The notes: a model not told the origin generated them from the letters alone. DNA of 64,000 nucleotides from Saprospiraceae bacterium (GCA_020436935.1 JAGQWX010000022.1:1-64000); one strand, 5' to 3'; positions 34,079 to 42,930 are shown, counted from the stretch's first letter. Made by a program: numbers and translations.

Positions 34079-34696
34079 TCAGTCTGAATATTTTACAGAA
34101 TCAATCAACTTCAAAATACGCTCCCGGGTCTGTGGCCACTCATCGTTAATGATGCTGTAATATGCAGTATTTCTAACCGTACCATCTCCCTGAATTCGGT
34201 CCTTTCGCAGTATGCCTTCAAAAACACCACCAATTTTTTCAATTGCTTTTCTGGACCTCCAATTATCGTCTTTGGTTTTTATTTGTACCCTGTTTGCATG
34301 TAATGTTTCGAAACAAAAGGTGAGCAAAAGCAATTTTGCCTCAGGATTGACCCTGCTTCCCCAATGTTCCCTTTGGATCCATGTCCAGCCTATTTCAAGT
34401 TTTTTATCGGCGGGATATAAATCAAACAGTCTGGTTGAACCAATAAGTTTGCCAGTACCGCGGTGCCTGATCACAAAAGGATATTGTCGATGAAATTTCC
34501 TTTCTTCAATGGCAAATTCATAAGCCTTAAAAAAGGTATTTCTGTCGGAACAATCTGTAGGTGTCAATGCCCACAATGCCTTATCTGAACCGGCAATAAA
34601 CAATTCTTCAAGATGCTCCTGTTCAAGGGGCAGAAGTTCAATGCTTTCTGACTTTAATATGGTTGGGTGCTTAATCCATTCTGTTTGCATGCTCAA
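34079..34696 (-). CDS. GNAT-family N-acetyltransferase (RimJ/RimL-like)
   Basis: A 205-residue acetyltransferase. The N-terminal IELLPLEQEHLEELF, the central KLIGSTRLFDLYPADKKLEIGWTWI with the characteristic GWT, the WGSRVNPEAKLLLLTFCFE region (acetyl-CoA pyrophosphate-binding area) and the NxRSRKAIEKIGGVFEGILRKD segment (near 148-170) are all typical of RimJ/RimL-type GNAT proteins that acetylate amino groups. It converges on the DUF4143 gene with 31 bp between the stops. The substrate is unknown. Confidence 0.85.
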   Translation of the reverse strand: MSMQTEWIKHPTILKSESIELLPLEQEHLEELFIAGSDKALWALTPTDCSDRNTFFKAYEFAIEERKFHRQYPFVIRHRGTGKLIGSTRLFDLYPADKKLEIGWTWIQREHWGSRVNPEAKLLLLTFCFETLHANRVQIKTKDDNWRSRKAIEKIGGVFEGILRKDRIQGDGTVRNTAYYSIINDEWPQTRERILKLIDSVKYSD

Positions 34697-34750
34697 AGAT
34701 TGGGAAAAAATTAGAAAACATAATGTTAGAGCTATATTCTAAATCCAAGA

Positions 34751-35161
34751 TTATACCTGTGCCAAATACTCAAGCGGTGTAAATATGGCCAGCTTGGATA
34801 GCATAAAATCTTTAGTATTTCTAGTGATAATAATTTTGTGGCCACCAGCCTCAGCACAAAAATTTTGAACTGCATCTTCAAAATCCTTAAATGCAGAAAA
34901 ATGAGCTTGTTTGATAACAGATTCATTTAAATGCTCCACACGAACCAGTGCAAGCATTTTCTCAACAGCCATATCGGCTTTCGTTTTGCCCTCCAACTTA
35001 CTGACAATGTAGTGAATATTGGTTATGGTAGTTGGTGCAACATACAAGCTTATTGACCCTGAAATGGACAAATCAATGATTCTCTCAATAGCTGGTAAAA
35101 AGGGTTCCCGGGCCAATAGCAAATCCAACAACACATTTGTATCAAGGAATACTTTTTCCAT
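34751..35161 (-). CDS. PIN-domain toxin (VapC-like)
   Basis: A 136-residue PIN-domain ribonuclease. The acidic residues that would bind magnesium are visible: D7 in VFLDTNVLLDLLLA, an acidic position in the helix near 42, and the pair in FKDFEDAVQNFCAEAGG (near 90) plus ITRNTKDF (near 112). It lies 11 bp after an RHH-type antitoxin gene on the same strand, forming a type II toxin-antitoxin module. PIN toxins of this kind cleave tRNA or rRNA; the target is unknown. Confidence 0.87.
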   Translation of the reverse strand: MEKVFLDTNVLLDLLLAREPFLPAIERIIDLSISGSISLYVAPTTITNIHYIVSKLEGKTKADMAVEKMLALVRVEHLNESVIKQAHFSAFKDFEDAVQNFCAEAGGHKIIITRNTKDFMLSKLAIFTPLEYLAQV

Positions 35162-35172
35162 AAAAGCTTTTC

Positions 35173-35430
35173 TTATTCCTTAATATACTTATCGATGAGT
35201 GCACCGGTCAAAATCTCGCTATCATTTTCTATCCTTATTGGAATTTTGACAAAGCCTCTTAATTCCTTGACAATTTTGTGCTTACTTTTATAATCTGAAG
35301 AAGGCTTTCTATTTGTCAAAGCTTTCAAATATTCCTCAATGATGGCAGACAAACTTTTACCTTCTTCTGCTGCATAAGCTTTAGCATTTTCAATAACCTC
35401 TTGAGAAACAGATAAAGTCAACTTTGACAT
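35173..35430 (-). CDS. Ribbon-helix-helix antitoxin (DUF6364-like)
   Basis: An 85-residue antitoxin. KLTLSVSQEVIENAKAYAAEEGKSLSAIIEEYL (first 35 residues, cited in parts: SKLTLSVSQEVIENAKAYA and SLSAIIEEYLKAL) has the ribbon-helix-helix pattern. The tail (KIVKELRGFVKIPIRIEND) would wrap the PIN toxin. It precedes the toxin gene by 11 bp. Two direct TACGTACA-containing repeats overlap its promoter and start, as expected for autorepression. Confidence 0.82.
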   Translation of the reverse strand: MSKLTLSVSQEVIENAKAYAAEEGKSLSAIIEEYLKALTNRKPSSDYKSKHKIVKELRGFVKIPIRIENDSEILTGALIDKYIKE

Positions 35431-35457
35431 ACGTACATTTTTATACGTACAAAAATA
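35429..35457 (-). promoter_or_regulatory. Promoter/operator of the toxin-antitoxin pair
   Basis: ATACGTACA occurs at 35429-35437 and again at 35443-35451, a 14 bp spacing; each contains the palindrome TACGTA. TATTTTTG on the minus strand (35450-35457) is a -7 element overlapping the second site, and the first site overlaps the start codon. This fits repression by the RHH antitoxin. Confidence 0.5.
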
Positions 35458-35543
35458 AATATTTTTAAAGTAATTGTCAAGAGCCTTTTAACTTCAACGT
35501 TCACGCCTTTCTGTAAGGAAGCCTCCGTAACCTTTGGTTAGTA

Positions 35544-35781
35544 TTATGATGAAAAGCGCTTTTTAATCCAGCCTATTGACTGCATGGATCGTTTTGTAAT
35601 GCGCAAAATGACGCTAAAGCGGATGTTTTCTTGCTCATCCAAGACTGAAAAAATATCAATATTGTAATTGATTTTTTGGATGCCTGCCACATAACACACC
35701 ATCAAAACCAATGATTAGATCTATAATCTCCATGACCTCATCATATTCAACATGATTTTTACCATTAAATTCAAAAGCCAT
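35544..35781 (-). pseudogene. Small frameshifted gene of unknown function
   Basis: A minus-strand frame starts with ATG at 35781 (MAFEFNGKNHVEYDEVMEII) and runs about 30 codons. A shift of one base near GFDG moves into a second frame that continues with NYNIDIFSVLDEQENIRFSV to a stop at 35544-35546. Both halves look coding and together would make about 79 residues. I do not recognise the family. Sequencing error or genuine decay cannot be told apart. Confidence 0.3.
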
Positions 35782-35797
35782 TCTAAATTTATAATTC

Positions 35798-35874
35798 GTT
35801 AGTTATCAGCCATTCGCTTTTGATTCAAAATCAAAAAAATTTTGGATCAAAATGAGATATAGCTGAGATGTTAC
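35798..35874. mobile_element. Palindromic MITE-like element, short copy B
   Basis: A 77 bp imperfect palindrome. Its left arm (CATTCGCTTTTGATTCAAAA) matches the reverse complement of the right arm of the element at 4463-4638, and its right arm (GAGATATAGCTGA ending GTTAC) matches the reverse complement of that element's left arm. The central ~100 bp are missing. It covers the spurious ATG at 35868 of the next gene's frame, supporting the start at 35904. Confidence 0.5.
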
Positions 35875-35903
35875 AACAATTCAATCATAGGCCAAATACA
35901 GTT

Positions 35904-38900
35904 ATGCACCGCATATTAAAGTTCAATCCGTACATAGTTCAGTTATTCCTTTTTCTCTTTTTGTCGAGTTGTGTAAAACCAGATCTTCCACCTATTCTTG
36001 TCGCTAAAAACACCCACATCACCCTCATTGGCAACAACTTATGTTCCAGAATGCTCAACTTTGGTCATTTTGAGACAGAAGTGCACCTTAGATTTCCAGA
36101 GCATGACCTCACCATACGCAATATGTGTGACGGAGGCGACACGCCGGGCTTCAGACCCCACTCTGGAAGAAAAAGTCCTTGGGCTTTTGCGGGAGCTGAA
36201 AAATTCCAAACCTCGCTGGCGCAAAATTCTCACAGTGAAGGAGACTTTGACAGTCCGGACGAATGGCTGACCAGACACCACACCGATGTAGTGATTGCTT
36301 TTTTTGGGTTGAATGATGTTGAGGAAGATACTTCTGATTTGCGACGATTTGGTGAAGAATTGGCGGCATTCATCGACCATACAACGAGACAAAAATACAA
36401 TGGCATCGACAGTCCCCGGCTGGCCATTGTTTCACCCATAGCCATTCAGGACTTGTCACATCTTTACGACGTACCCGATGGGAGTGTACAAAACGAACAT
36501 TTGGCCAACGTGAGCCGCATCATGAGAGAAGTCTGTAAGAAAAAACAAGTGCTCTTTGTGGACGCATTCAACGAAAGTAAAAAATGGTATAAAAAAGGAA
36601 GTGTTCTTACCATAGACGGATTACAGCTCAATGATGAAGGATATCAGATTTTTGGTGCCTTTCTGGCAGACCAACTGTTCGGTAAGACGAAGACCATAAT
36701 GGAAGACAAAAGAGACGAGGTCAAACAGGCCGTTCTTGACAAAAACTGGTACTGGCACAATGATTATAAAACCCCAAACGGCGTCCACGTTTTTGGAAGA
36801 AGGCACAATCCTTTTGGACCTGACAATTACCCCGACGAATTGATCAAAACCAGGCAAATGACTGCCATCAGGGATACTGCCATCTGGAAAATTTGCAGGG
36901 GTGAAGCTTACGATGTTGCGGCGGCTGACGCACAGACCATTCAGCTTAAGCCTGTTTCTACCAACTTCGAAATGGGCAAATCCATTCCATACTTGTATGG
37001 AAAAGATGCCATGCAAAAATTCACCATGGCACCAGGATATAAGATCGACCTTTTTGCATCCGAGCAGGAATTTCCAGATTTGGCCAATCCTTCGCAAATT
37101 GCTTTCGACGACAAAGGCCGATTATGGGTGGCAGTCATGCCCACCTATCCACACTACCGCATTGGAGATGAGAGGCCCAACGATAAATTGATCATTCTGG
37201 AAGATACCGATGGAGATTTTAAAGCGGACAAACAAACCATTTTTGCAGACCACCTCCACATCCCGGCAGGCTTTGAGTTCGCTCCTGAAGGCGTGTACAT
37301 TTCCCAGGGCACCAATCTGAAATTGTACACCGATACAGATGGTGACGATCGCGCGGATAAAATTGAGATTGTATTGAGTGGCTTCGATGACCATGATACC
37401 CACCACGTCATCAGTGCCTTTTGTGCTGATCCCTCAGGGGCCGTTTATATGGGTGAGGGTGTCTTTTTACATACCAATGTGGAAACACCTTATGGCACCG
37501 TCAGGGCAACCAATGGCGGCTTCATGAGGTATAGTCCACAGCAAAAAAAGCTGGAAAGAACTGCACAGTTGCCCATCCCCAATCCCTGGGGTATCGCTTT
37601 TGATGAATGGGGCCAAAACTTTTTTGCATCCACTTCCAATCCCGACGTTTTTTGGATGATGCCGGGCTCCACCAGGCCTGTTTATGGCATTTCAACACCC
37701 ATATCCAACAGCATCATAGAGAATGCCCACAGAGTGAGACCTACTTCCGGACTTGAATTTGTCTCCAGCAGGCACTTTCCCGATGAAGTCCAGGGCGACC
37801 TGCTGATCAACAACACCATCGGTTTTCTCGGTATGAAAATGCATCAAATGATCGATGACGGAACAGGCTTCAAATCAAAACACCGACTCGATCTTGTCAA
37901 AAGCAGTGACCCCAATTTCAGGCCTGTAGATATGGAGTTTGCTCCCGATGGCTCGCTGTATCTGGCTGATTGGCACAACGTATTGATCGGCCACATGCAA
38001 CACAATGCCCGGGACCCCTTACGTGATCATGTGCATGGAAGGATCTACCGAATCACTTATCCAGCCAGGCCTTTGGTGGAAGTAGCAAAAGTGCATGGAG
38101 CATCAATTGATGCTTTACTGGACAATCTGAAGCTTCCGGAATATCGGACGAGATATCGCACCAGAAGGGCTTTGAGGGCAATGGACAAAAATCAAGTCTA
38201 TGATCATCTTCAGCGCTGGAAGGCCGGACTACAAAAGGATCACCCGCAATATCAGCATCATCTCCTGGAAGCGCTCTGGGTTTCATGGGGCATCAATAAA
38301 GTAGACGAAAAACTCCTCGAAGAATTACTGAATGCCCCCGACTTCAGGGTCAGGGCAGCGGCAGTAAAAGTATTGAGGCACGCCGGAAAACTAAAGCTGG
38401 ATCGAATAGCCTTACTCACTAAGGCGGCTGATGATGCCCATGGTCGGGTAAGGCTGGAAGCATTTGTCGCATCCACCTGGCAGGATAAATCGAGCGCCGA
38501 AAAAATAAAATCAGCATTCGAAAAGCACGAGATCGACCCATGGATGAAGGAAATTTATGACTTTGTAAAAAATCCAACACTGGGTAAAGAAGATTCCAAT
38601 ATTCAGCTCAGTCCGAAGGAGAAAATGCTGGCGATGGGCGAAGAAATTTATAACAGGGAGGGATTTTGCGTGACCTGTCACCAATCGAATGGCATGGGTC
38701 TGGAAAGCTCCGGATTTCCTCCTTTGGCGGGCAGCAAATGGGTCATGGGCAATACTGAAAGATTGATCAAAATAACACTGAACGGTCTGTATGGCCCGAT
38801 CGAAGTCAATGGCAAAACATACCCGGGCAATGTTCCCATGACACCCTATACCGGCATGCTCAATGACGAAGAGATAGCAGCAGTCCTGAATTACATCCGT

Positions 38901-39029
38901 CAAAATTTCGGAAATATTGCCTCAGAATGGATTGAAGTTGAGAAAGTAGCTGAGATCAGAAAAAAAACTGCAGGTTTTAAGGGCTTCTACTCCCCTGAAG
39001 AATTATTAAAATTACATCCCCATCAATAA
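35904..39029 (+). CDS. Large lipoprotein: SGNH-like domain, PVC-type propeller, HEAT-like region and cytochrome c
   Basis: A 1041-residue lipoprotein starting at the ATG at 35904 (lipobox LFLSSC near residues 18-23); an ATG 36 bp earlier lies in a palindromic element. Domain order: SGNH/GDSL-like fold (about 42-270) with IGNNLCSRM in block I, FGLNDVEED in block III and DGLQLNDEGY in block V; a PVC-type glucose/sorbosone-dehydrogenase-like propeller (about 360-720; LEDTDGDFKAD, FAPEGVYISQG); helical HEAT-like repeats (about 730-880); and a C-terminal monoheme cytochrome c with CVTCHQSNGMG (near 921). In the SGNH part the usual catalytic serine and histidine positions are replaced (GNN, Q), so it is probably not an active esterase. 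Function likely oxidation of a sugar or polyol with electron transfer to the heme. Followed after 15 bp by a ThuA lipoprotein. Confidence 0.85.
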   Translation: MHRILKFNPYIVQLFLFLFLSSCVKPDLPPILVAKNTHITLIGNNLCSRMLNFGHFETEVHLRFPEHDLTIRNMCDGGDTPGFRPHSGRKSPWAFAGAEKFQTSLAQNSHSEGDFDSPDEWLTRHHTDVVIAFFGLNDVEEDTSDLRRFGEELAAFIDHTTRQKYNGIDSPRLAIVSPIAIQDLSHLYDVPDGSVQNEHLANVSRIMREVCKKKQVLFVDAFNESKKWYKKGSVLTIDGLQLNDEGYQIFGAFLADQLFGKTKTIMEDKRDEVKQAVLDKNWYWHNDYKTPNGVHVFGRRHNPFGPDNYPDELIKTRQMTAIRDTAIWKICRGEAYDVAAADAQTIQLKPVSTNFEMGKSIPYLYGKDAMQKFTMAPGYKIDLFASEQEFPDLANPSQIAFDDKGRLWVAVMPTYPHYRIGDERPNDKLIILEDTDGDFKADKQTIFADHLHIPAGFEFAPEGVYISQGTNLKLYTDTDGDDRADKIEIVLSGFDDHDTHHVISAFCADPSGAVYMGEGVFLHTNVETPYGTVRATNGGFMRYSPQQKKLERTAQLPIPNPWGIAFDEWGQNFFASTSNPDVFWMMPGSTRPVYGISTPISNSIIENAHRVRPTSGLEFVSSRHFPDEVQGDLLINNTIGFLGMKMHQMIDDGTGFKSKHRLDLVKSSDPNFRPVDMEFAPDGSLYLADWHNVLIGHMQHNARDPLRDHVHGRIYRITYPARPLVEVAKVHGASIDALLDNLKLPEYRTRYRTRRALRAMDKNQVYDHLQRWKAGLQKDHPQYQHHLLEALWVSWGINKVDEKLLEELLNAPDFRVRAAAVKVLRHAGKLKLDRIALLTKAADDAHGRVRLEAFVASTWQDKSSAEKIKSAFEKHEIDPWMKEIYDFVKNPTLGKEDSNIQLSPKEKMLAMGEEIYNREGFCVTCHQSNGMGLESSGFPPLAGSKWVMGNTERLIKITLNGLYGPIEVNGKTYPGNVPMTPYTGMLNDEEIAAVLNYIRQNFGNIASEWIEVEKVAEIRKKTAGFKGFYSPEELLKLHPHQ

Positions 39030-39044
39030 TAAAAACGTATTAGC

Positions 39045-40010
39045 ATGAAGACAATCACCTTCTTTTTTGCCCTCCACATGTTTTTGATTTCTTGTGCTCA
39101 AAAGCCAACATTGCCCAAGCCGCATATCGTTTTTGTTTTTGGTGATGAAGAATACAGGTCAGAAGAATCCATGCCCATGCTGGCAGCTATCGCACAAAGA
39201 GAATTGAATGCCAAAATATCCCTGTGTTATCCTTTGGACAGTCTTGAATTTGTGAATCCCAATGTCAACAACAACATTTCAGGATTGGAGGCATTGAAGA
39301 GCGCTGATCTCATGGTGTTGTTCTGCAGATGGAGGGAATTGCCCAAAAATCAGGCGCAACATATCCTCGATTATGTCGAAAGTGGAAAACCAATAGTAGG
39401 CTTCAGGACGAGTACACATACCTTCAAGTACACCAAAGATTCTACCATGTTTCACCTCAACGACGATTGGCCACATCAAGTCCTGGGACAACAGTGGATT
39501 ACCCACCATGGGCATTTTGACGATGGGGCTCATCCGCTCACATCCGTCTATTTTCCTCAAAACCAAACCAAGAGCCCGATCTTGAATGGTGTAGAGCCTT
39601 TTGATGCATACAGCTGGCTGTACCACGTTGATGGAGGAAAATGGCAACTGAATGAAAACTGCCAGCCCATTTTGTATGGCAAATCGCTAAAATCCAGGCA
39701 TGAAATGGATGGCAAACTGAATGAATTCCCGTTGACTCAGCCTGTGGCATGGACAAAATCTTATGCCACGACTTCAGGAAAAAACTCTAGAGTATTTTTC
39801 ACAACGCTAGGACACCCCTTTGATTTCAAAATCGAGTCCATGCGCAAACTGGCTTTAAATGGCATCTTCTGGGCACTTGGAAAAGAAAATCAGATTCCTG
39901 GAAATGGGGCAAATGTCAGTTTTGTTGGGGACTATAATCCAAACAATTCAGGCTTTGGAGAATTGTATAAAAAAGGCATGAAACCGCTGCAACTGGATGG
40001 GGTTAAATGA
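39045..40010 (+). CDS. ThuA-domain lipoprotein
   Basis: A 321-residue lipoprotein (lipobox MFLISC near 12-17) with a ThuA (trehalose utilization, glutamine amidotransferase-like) domain: HIVFVFGDEEYRSEESMPML near 28-47, SADLMVLFCRWRELP near 86, GKPIVGFRTSTHTF near 113, and WITHHGHFDDGAHP near 151. The domain often accompanies PVC-type heme proteins in sugar catabolism. It starts 15 bp after the heme lipoprotein gene, so both form one operon. The biochemical role of ThuA proteins is not well defined. Confidence 0.87.
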   Translation: MKTITFFFALHMFLISCAQKPTLPKPHIVFVFGDEEYRSEESMPMLAAIAQRELNAKISLCYPLDSLEFVNPNVNNNISGLEALKSADLMVLFCRWRELPKNQAQHILDYVESGKPIVGFRTSTHTFKYTKDSTMFHLNDDWPHQVLGQQWITHHGHFDDGAHPLTSVYFPQNQTKSPILNGVEPFDAYSWLYHVDGGKWQLNENCQPILYGKSLKSRHEMDGKLNEFPLTQPVAWTKSYATTSGKNSRVFFTTLGHPFDFKIESMRKLALNGIFWALGKENQIPGNGANVSFVGDYNPNNSGFGELYKKGMKPLQLDGVK

Positions 40011-40020
40011 TTATTGACTC

Positions 40021-40479
40021 TTACCAATAATTGATGTCATGTACCAGATCTTTTCGAAAGGATTTTATAATCAAATCGAATATGATGTATTGTATTGCAA
40101 AAACAAAAAACAAAAAGGCCAAAGACATGATTAAGAAGCCCCTATCAACAAAATCTGCCGTAACAATTAATACAAATAAGGCCGCGAAAGAAAAGACAAA
40201 TAGTATTTCATGGAATGATGAAAGTCCAAAATTCAGAATGAGGGAAATTTGACCCGCTTTGTCAATTTTGCTTCCTTTTACGACAACCAGCATTTTAAAT
40301 AAACTCAAACCGATGTAATCATAGATGTCATTTTGCTTCCGGTTGATAAAAACTTTGCCATTTTCCTTTCTCACGAAATACTTTCTATTTGAAACAATAA
40401 ACTCCTTTGAAAAACCCGGTTCAGCCCACCAGGACGTCATAGGAAAATTGAGGACCAGTTCTCTTTTTCGAAAAATCAC
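40021..40479 (-). CDS. Hypothetical two-helix membrane protein
   Basis: A 152-residue protein with a soluble N-terminal part (about 1-85, containing DIYDYIGLSLFKMLVVVKG) and two transmembrane helices (about 90-110 and 117-135). No motif is recognised. It converges on the ThuA gene with only 10 bp between the stops. About 86 bp separates its start from the Fic gene stop on the same strand, so cotranscription with Fic is possible but unproven. Confidence 0.55.
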   Translation of the reverse strand: MIFRKRELVLNFPMTSWWAEPGFSKEFIVSNRKYFVRKENGKVFINRKQNDIYDYIGLSLFKMLVVVKGSKIDKAGQISLILNFGLSSFHEILFVFSFAALFVLIVTADFVDRGFLIMSLAFLFFVFAIQYIIFDLIIKSFRKDLVHDINYW

Positions 40480-40565
40480 TTTGAGCTATAAATTAATGTT
40501 ATAAATAATATTTTAACCTCGCTTTCGGTATTCTGAATGTAGTTATAAAATGAATTGTATTCATT

Positions 40566-41672
40566 TCAGTTTTCAAAATTCAATTGATAATTGGTGCTTC
40601 GGCCTCCTCCTTTAGACACCAAAATACCTTTCTGAAGCAAATCTTGAAGATGACGGGTAGCAGTTGCTTTGGATAATTTTGTTATTGATTGATACTTTTT
40701 TGCATTCATTCCACCTTTAAATTCGTCAGGACCTGATTCGAACATTTTATTAATAACTTTCATTTGTGCCGAATTGATTTGCATTGAAAACTTATCAAAA
40801 AAGGAAGTTTTTCTTACCAAAAATTGAATTGAATCTAAAAATGAATATTGTGCTGCTAAAACGGTTTTACAGAAATATTCGATCCAGCCTGGAACATTAT
40901 TTCTGGTTTGAGCATCATTTAATGCCTGATAATAGCTCATTTTATCTTTTTCGATGGCAGAGCTTAAACTCATCAGTATGGGGCGTTTAAGGCCTTGGGC
41001 TATTGCTTTTTCAGAAATGGCCCGACCTATCCTCCCATTTCCATCTTCAAATGGGTGAATGCTTTCAAAATATAAGTGTGCCACAGCAGCTCGAATCAGT
41101 GGATTTTCAATGGGATTTTGACCAATTGGCATAGTCGAATTAAACCAAAGACAAAAGGCATCCATTTCCCTGGGCACATCTATTGAAGGAGGTGCCTCAA
41201 AATGAACTACTTCTTTACCCGCTGGTCCTGAAACTACCTGCATTGGCTCAGTATGAGTTCTATATTGGCCTGTTTTAACTGATTGGTTAGCCGAAAACAA
41301 TAATTTATGCCATTCAAAAAGAGTTTCATTGGTGAGCTTTAATTCAAAATCTTGCCTGACTTTGACCATAAGAGTAGCTAATCCATAAGCTCTTTTATCT
41401 TTTATTATGTGCGCAGGAGTTGGAAAACCCAGGTTTCTTTTAACACTGGACATAACATCTGCTCTACTAAGGAATTCACCTTCAATTGCAGAAGTACTCA
41501 AAGCTTCCTTTACCAAAATGTCCGTTAATGATTCTTCCTTAATTTTATCAGAAAGGCTTTGCATGTACCCATGGCTTTGCCCGGCGATGGATATAAATTC
41601 CATTGCAAATGAGTTGAAATCACTTTGTCTATATTCAAATTTTGGCCAGTCTTTTTGTTGCCAATTGTACAT
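40566..41672 (-). CDS. Fic-family protein with DUF4172-like N-terminus and C-terminal winged helix
   Basis: A 368-residue class II Fic protein (AMP or related nucleotide transferase). The inhibitory helix motif is TSAIEGE (near 60), the core motif HPFEDGNGRIGR lies near 202-213, and the flap region precedes it. The C-terminus (about 305-368) reads as a winged helix: KYQSITKLSKATATRHLQDL, then GRSTNYQLNF. The frame extends 14 codons further to a TTG at 41714 inside the operator cluster; the ATG at 41672 (MYNWQQKDWPKF) matches the usual start of DUF4172-type Fic proteins and is preferred. The alternating GAGCCGAATA sites upstream suggest autoregulation by the winged helix. Confidence 0.9.
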   Translation of the reverse strand: MYNWQQKDWPKFEYRQSDFNSFAMEFISIAGQSHGYMQSLSDKIKEESLTDILVKEALSTSAIEGEFLSRADVMSSVKRNLGFPTPAHIIKDKRAYGLATLMVKVRQDFELKLTNETLFEWHKLLFSANQSVKTGQYRTHTEPMQVVSGPAGKEVVHFEAPPSIDVPREMDAFCLWFNSTMPIGQNPIENPLIRAAVAHLYFESIHPFEDGNGRIGRAISEKAIAQGLKRPILMSLSSAIEKDKMSYYQALNDAQTRNNVPGWIEYFCKTVLAAQYSFLDSIQFLVRKTSFFDKFSMQINSAQMKVINKMFESGPDEFKGGMNAKKYQSITKLSKATATRHLQDLLQKGILVSKGGGRSTNYQLNFEN

Positions 41673-41692
41673 AATGAGCCGATTGTCGATAT

Positions 41693-41747
41693 TATTCGGC
41701 TCAAATATACTCAAATTTTGAGCCGAATAGCTGAAATATTCGGCTCA
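41693..41747 (-). promoter_or_regulatory. Alternating inverted operator sites before the Fic gene
   Basis: TATTCGGCTCAAA (41693-41705) faces its exact reverse complement TTTGAGCCGAATA (41717-41729) across 11 nt, and a third copy TATTCGGCTCA follows at 41737-41747 in the first orientation. A fourth partial GAGCCGA lies at 41675-41681. The sites cover the region just upstream of the start codon. Confidence 0.65.
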
Positions 41748-41775
41748 CACTCTATAATTCATTAATACAACAGCT

Positions 41776-42882
41776 TTATCTTAAACGCACCACCTTGCCC
41801 TTCTTCGCACTTTTCCTAGCAGCATCGAGAATTTCCATCACCACCATATTGTTCTCCAGGGATGAAAGGTCATATTGGTCCGGCTTCAACTCTCCTCTGA
41901 TGACAGCGGTGAGATACACAAAGGGATCGTTTAAAGGCTTTTCTCTTTCTTCCAGCTTCATCTTTTCTTCCTGGAAGCCATCGTACCCTTCAGCAATCCT
42001 GACCCTTAGGTCATGGCGGTTGTCGGCATAAACAGCTCCCTTCAAACCATAGATTTCCATGTCCTTTCTGCCAATGGGCCAGTTCCAGGAGGGTTCAATG
42101 ATGGCTACTGACCGGTCGTATTTCAACAGAATGATCGCTTCGTCGTCCACTTTTGGGTTGTTTTCACTTTGGTGCTGAGCGGTCAACGCCTGAACAGACA
42201 AAGGCCTTTTACCATCCATCAGCCAGGTCAGCAAATTGGCGCCGTAACATCCAAAGTCTGTGATGGCTCCACCTCCATTCAATTCGGGGTCTGTTAGCCA
42301 TGCCAAAAATTCAGGATTGACACCAATATTTTTCGGACCTCGATGGCCATCTCTGACTACTACTTTCCTAATGTCTCCAATCATGGTGTCATTTTTTACG
42401 ATATCAAATGCTTTGTGATTTGTAGGATACCATGTGGTCTCGTAATTGGTCAGCAATTGGATTTGGTGCTTCTTTGCCAGCGCTTTCATCTTTTGTGCAT
42501 GCTTGAGACTCACGGCCAGTGGCTTTTCTACCATCACGTGAATTCCTTTTGGCGCACAAACTTCCACCACCTCAAGATGGTCATAGATGTTTCCAAAAGC
42601 TGTTACCGCTTCCGGTTTTTCTGCAGCAATCATTTCCTCTAATGTGGTATAAATTTTATTCATTGGAAAATGATACTGATCTACATATTTTTTGGCGACT
42701 TCTTTATCCGGTTCAGCTATGCCGACTATTTCAAATGCCTCTTCATTGGCATCGCTGCCAAATATCCAATGAACATGGGTATGGCTCAGTCCTGCTACCC
42801 CAATTTTGAGCGGCTTGGATTGGGCGTTCAGGTTCAAACAATAAAGAAACAGCAATAGTGGAATAAAAAATCGCTTTAACAT
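41776..42882 (-). CDS. Exported Gfo/Idh/MocA-family oxidoreductase
   Basis: A 368-residue NAD(P)-dependent oxidoreductase with a signal peptide (1-21, ending NLNAQ). The Rossmann part starts LKIGVAGLSHTHVHWIFGSD with GxxxHxH instead of the usual GxGxxG, then IVGIAEPDKE, and MVEKPLAVSLKHAQKM (EKP near 119) marks the family. The C-terminal sugar-binding domain has GGGAITDFGCYGANLLTWLMD near 207. Exported members probably act on glycans or sugar derivatives in the periplasm. It is monocistronic. Confidence 0.85.
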   Translation of the reverse strand: MLKRFFIPLLLFLYCLNLNAQSKPLKIGVAGLSHTHVHWIFGSDANEEAFEIVGIAEPDKEVAKKYVDQYHFPMNKIYTTLEEMIAAEKPEAVTAFGNIYDHLEVVEVCAPKGIHVMVEKPLAVSLKHAQKMKALAKKHQIQLLTNYETTWYPTNHKAFDIVKNDTMIGDIRKVVVRDGHRGPKNIGVNPEFLAWLTDPELNGGGAITDFGCYGANLLTWLMDGKRPLSVQALTAQHQSENNPKVDDEAIILLKYDRSVAIIEPSWNWPIGRKDMEIYGLKGAVYADNRHDLRVRIAEGYDGFQEEKMKLEEREKPLNDPFVYLTAVIRGELKPDQYDLSSLENNMVVMEILDAARKSAKKGKVVRLR

Positions 42883-42930
42883 CGGAGATCAATTTGTTAG
42901 CCTAATATAATTCATTACTGAAAAAGACGA

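Noticed and set aside
41673..41714. TTG-initiated N-terminal extension of the Fic protein
   Set aside because: The extension is encoded by operator repeats, and the ATG at 41672 gives the usual family N-terminus.
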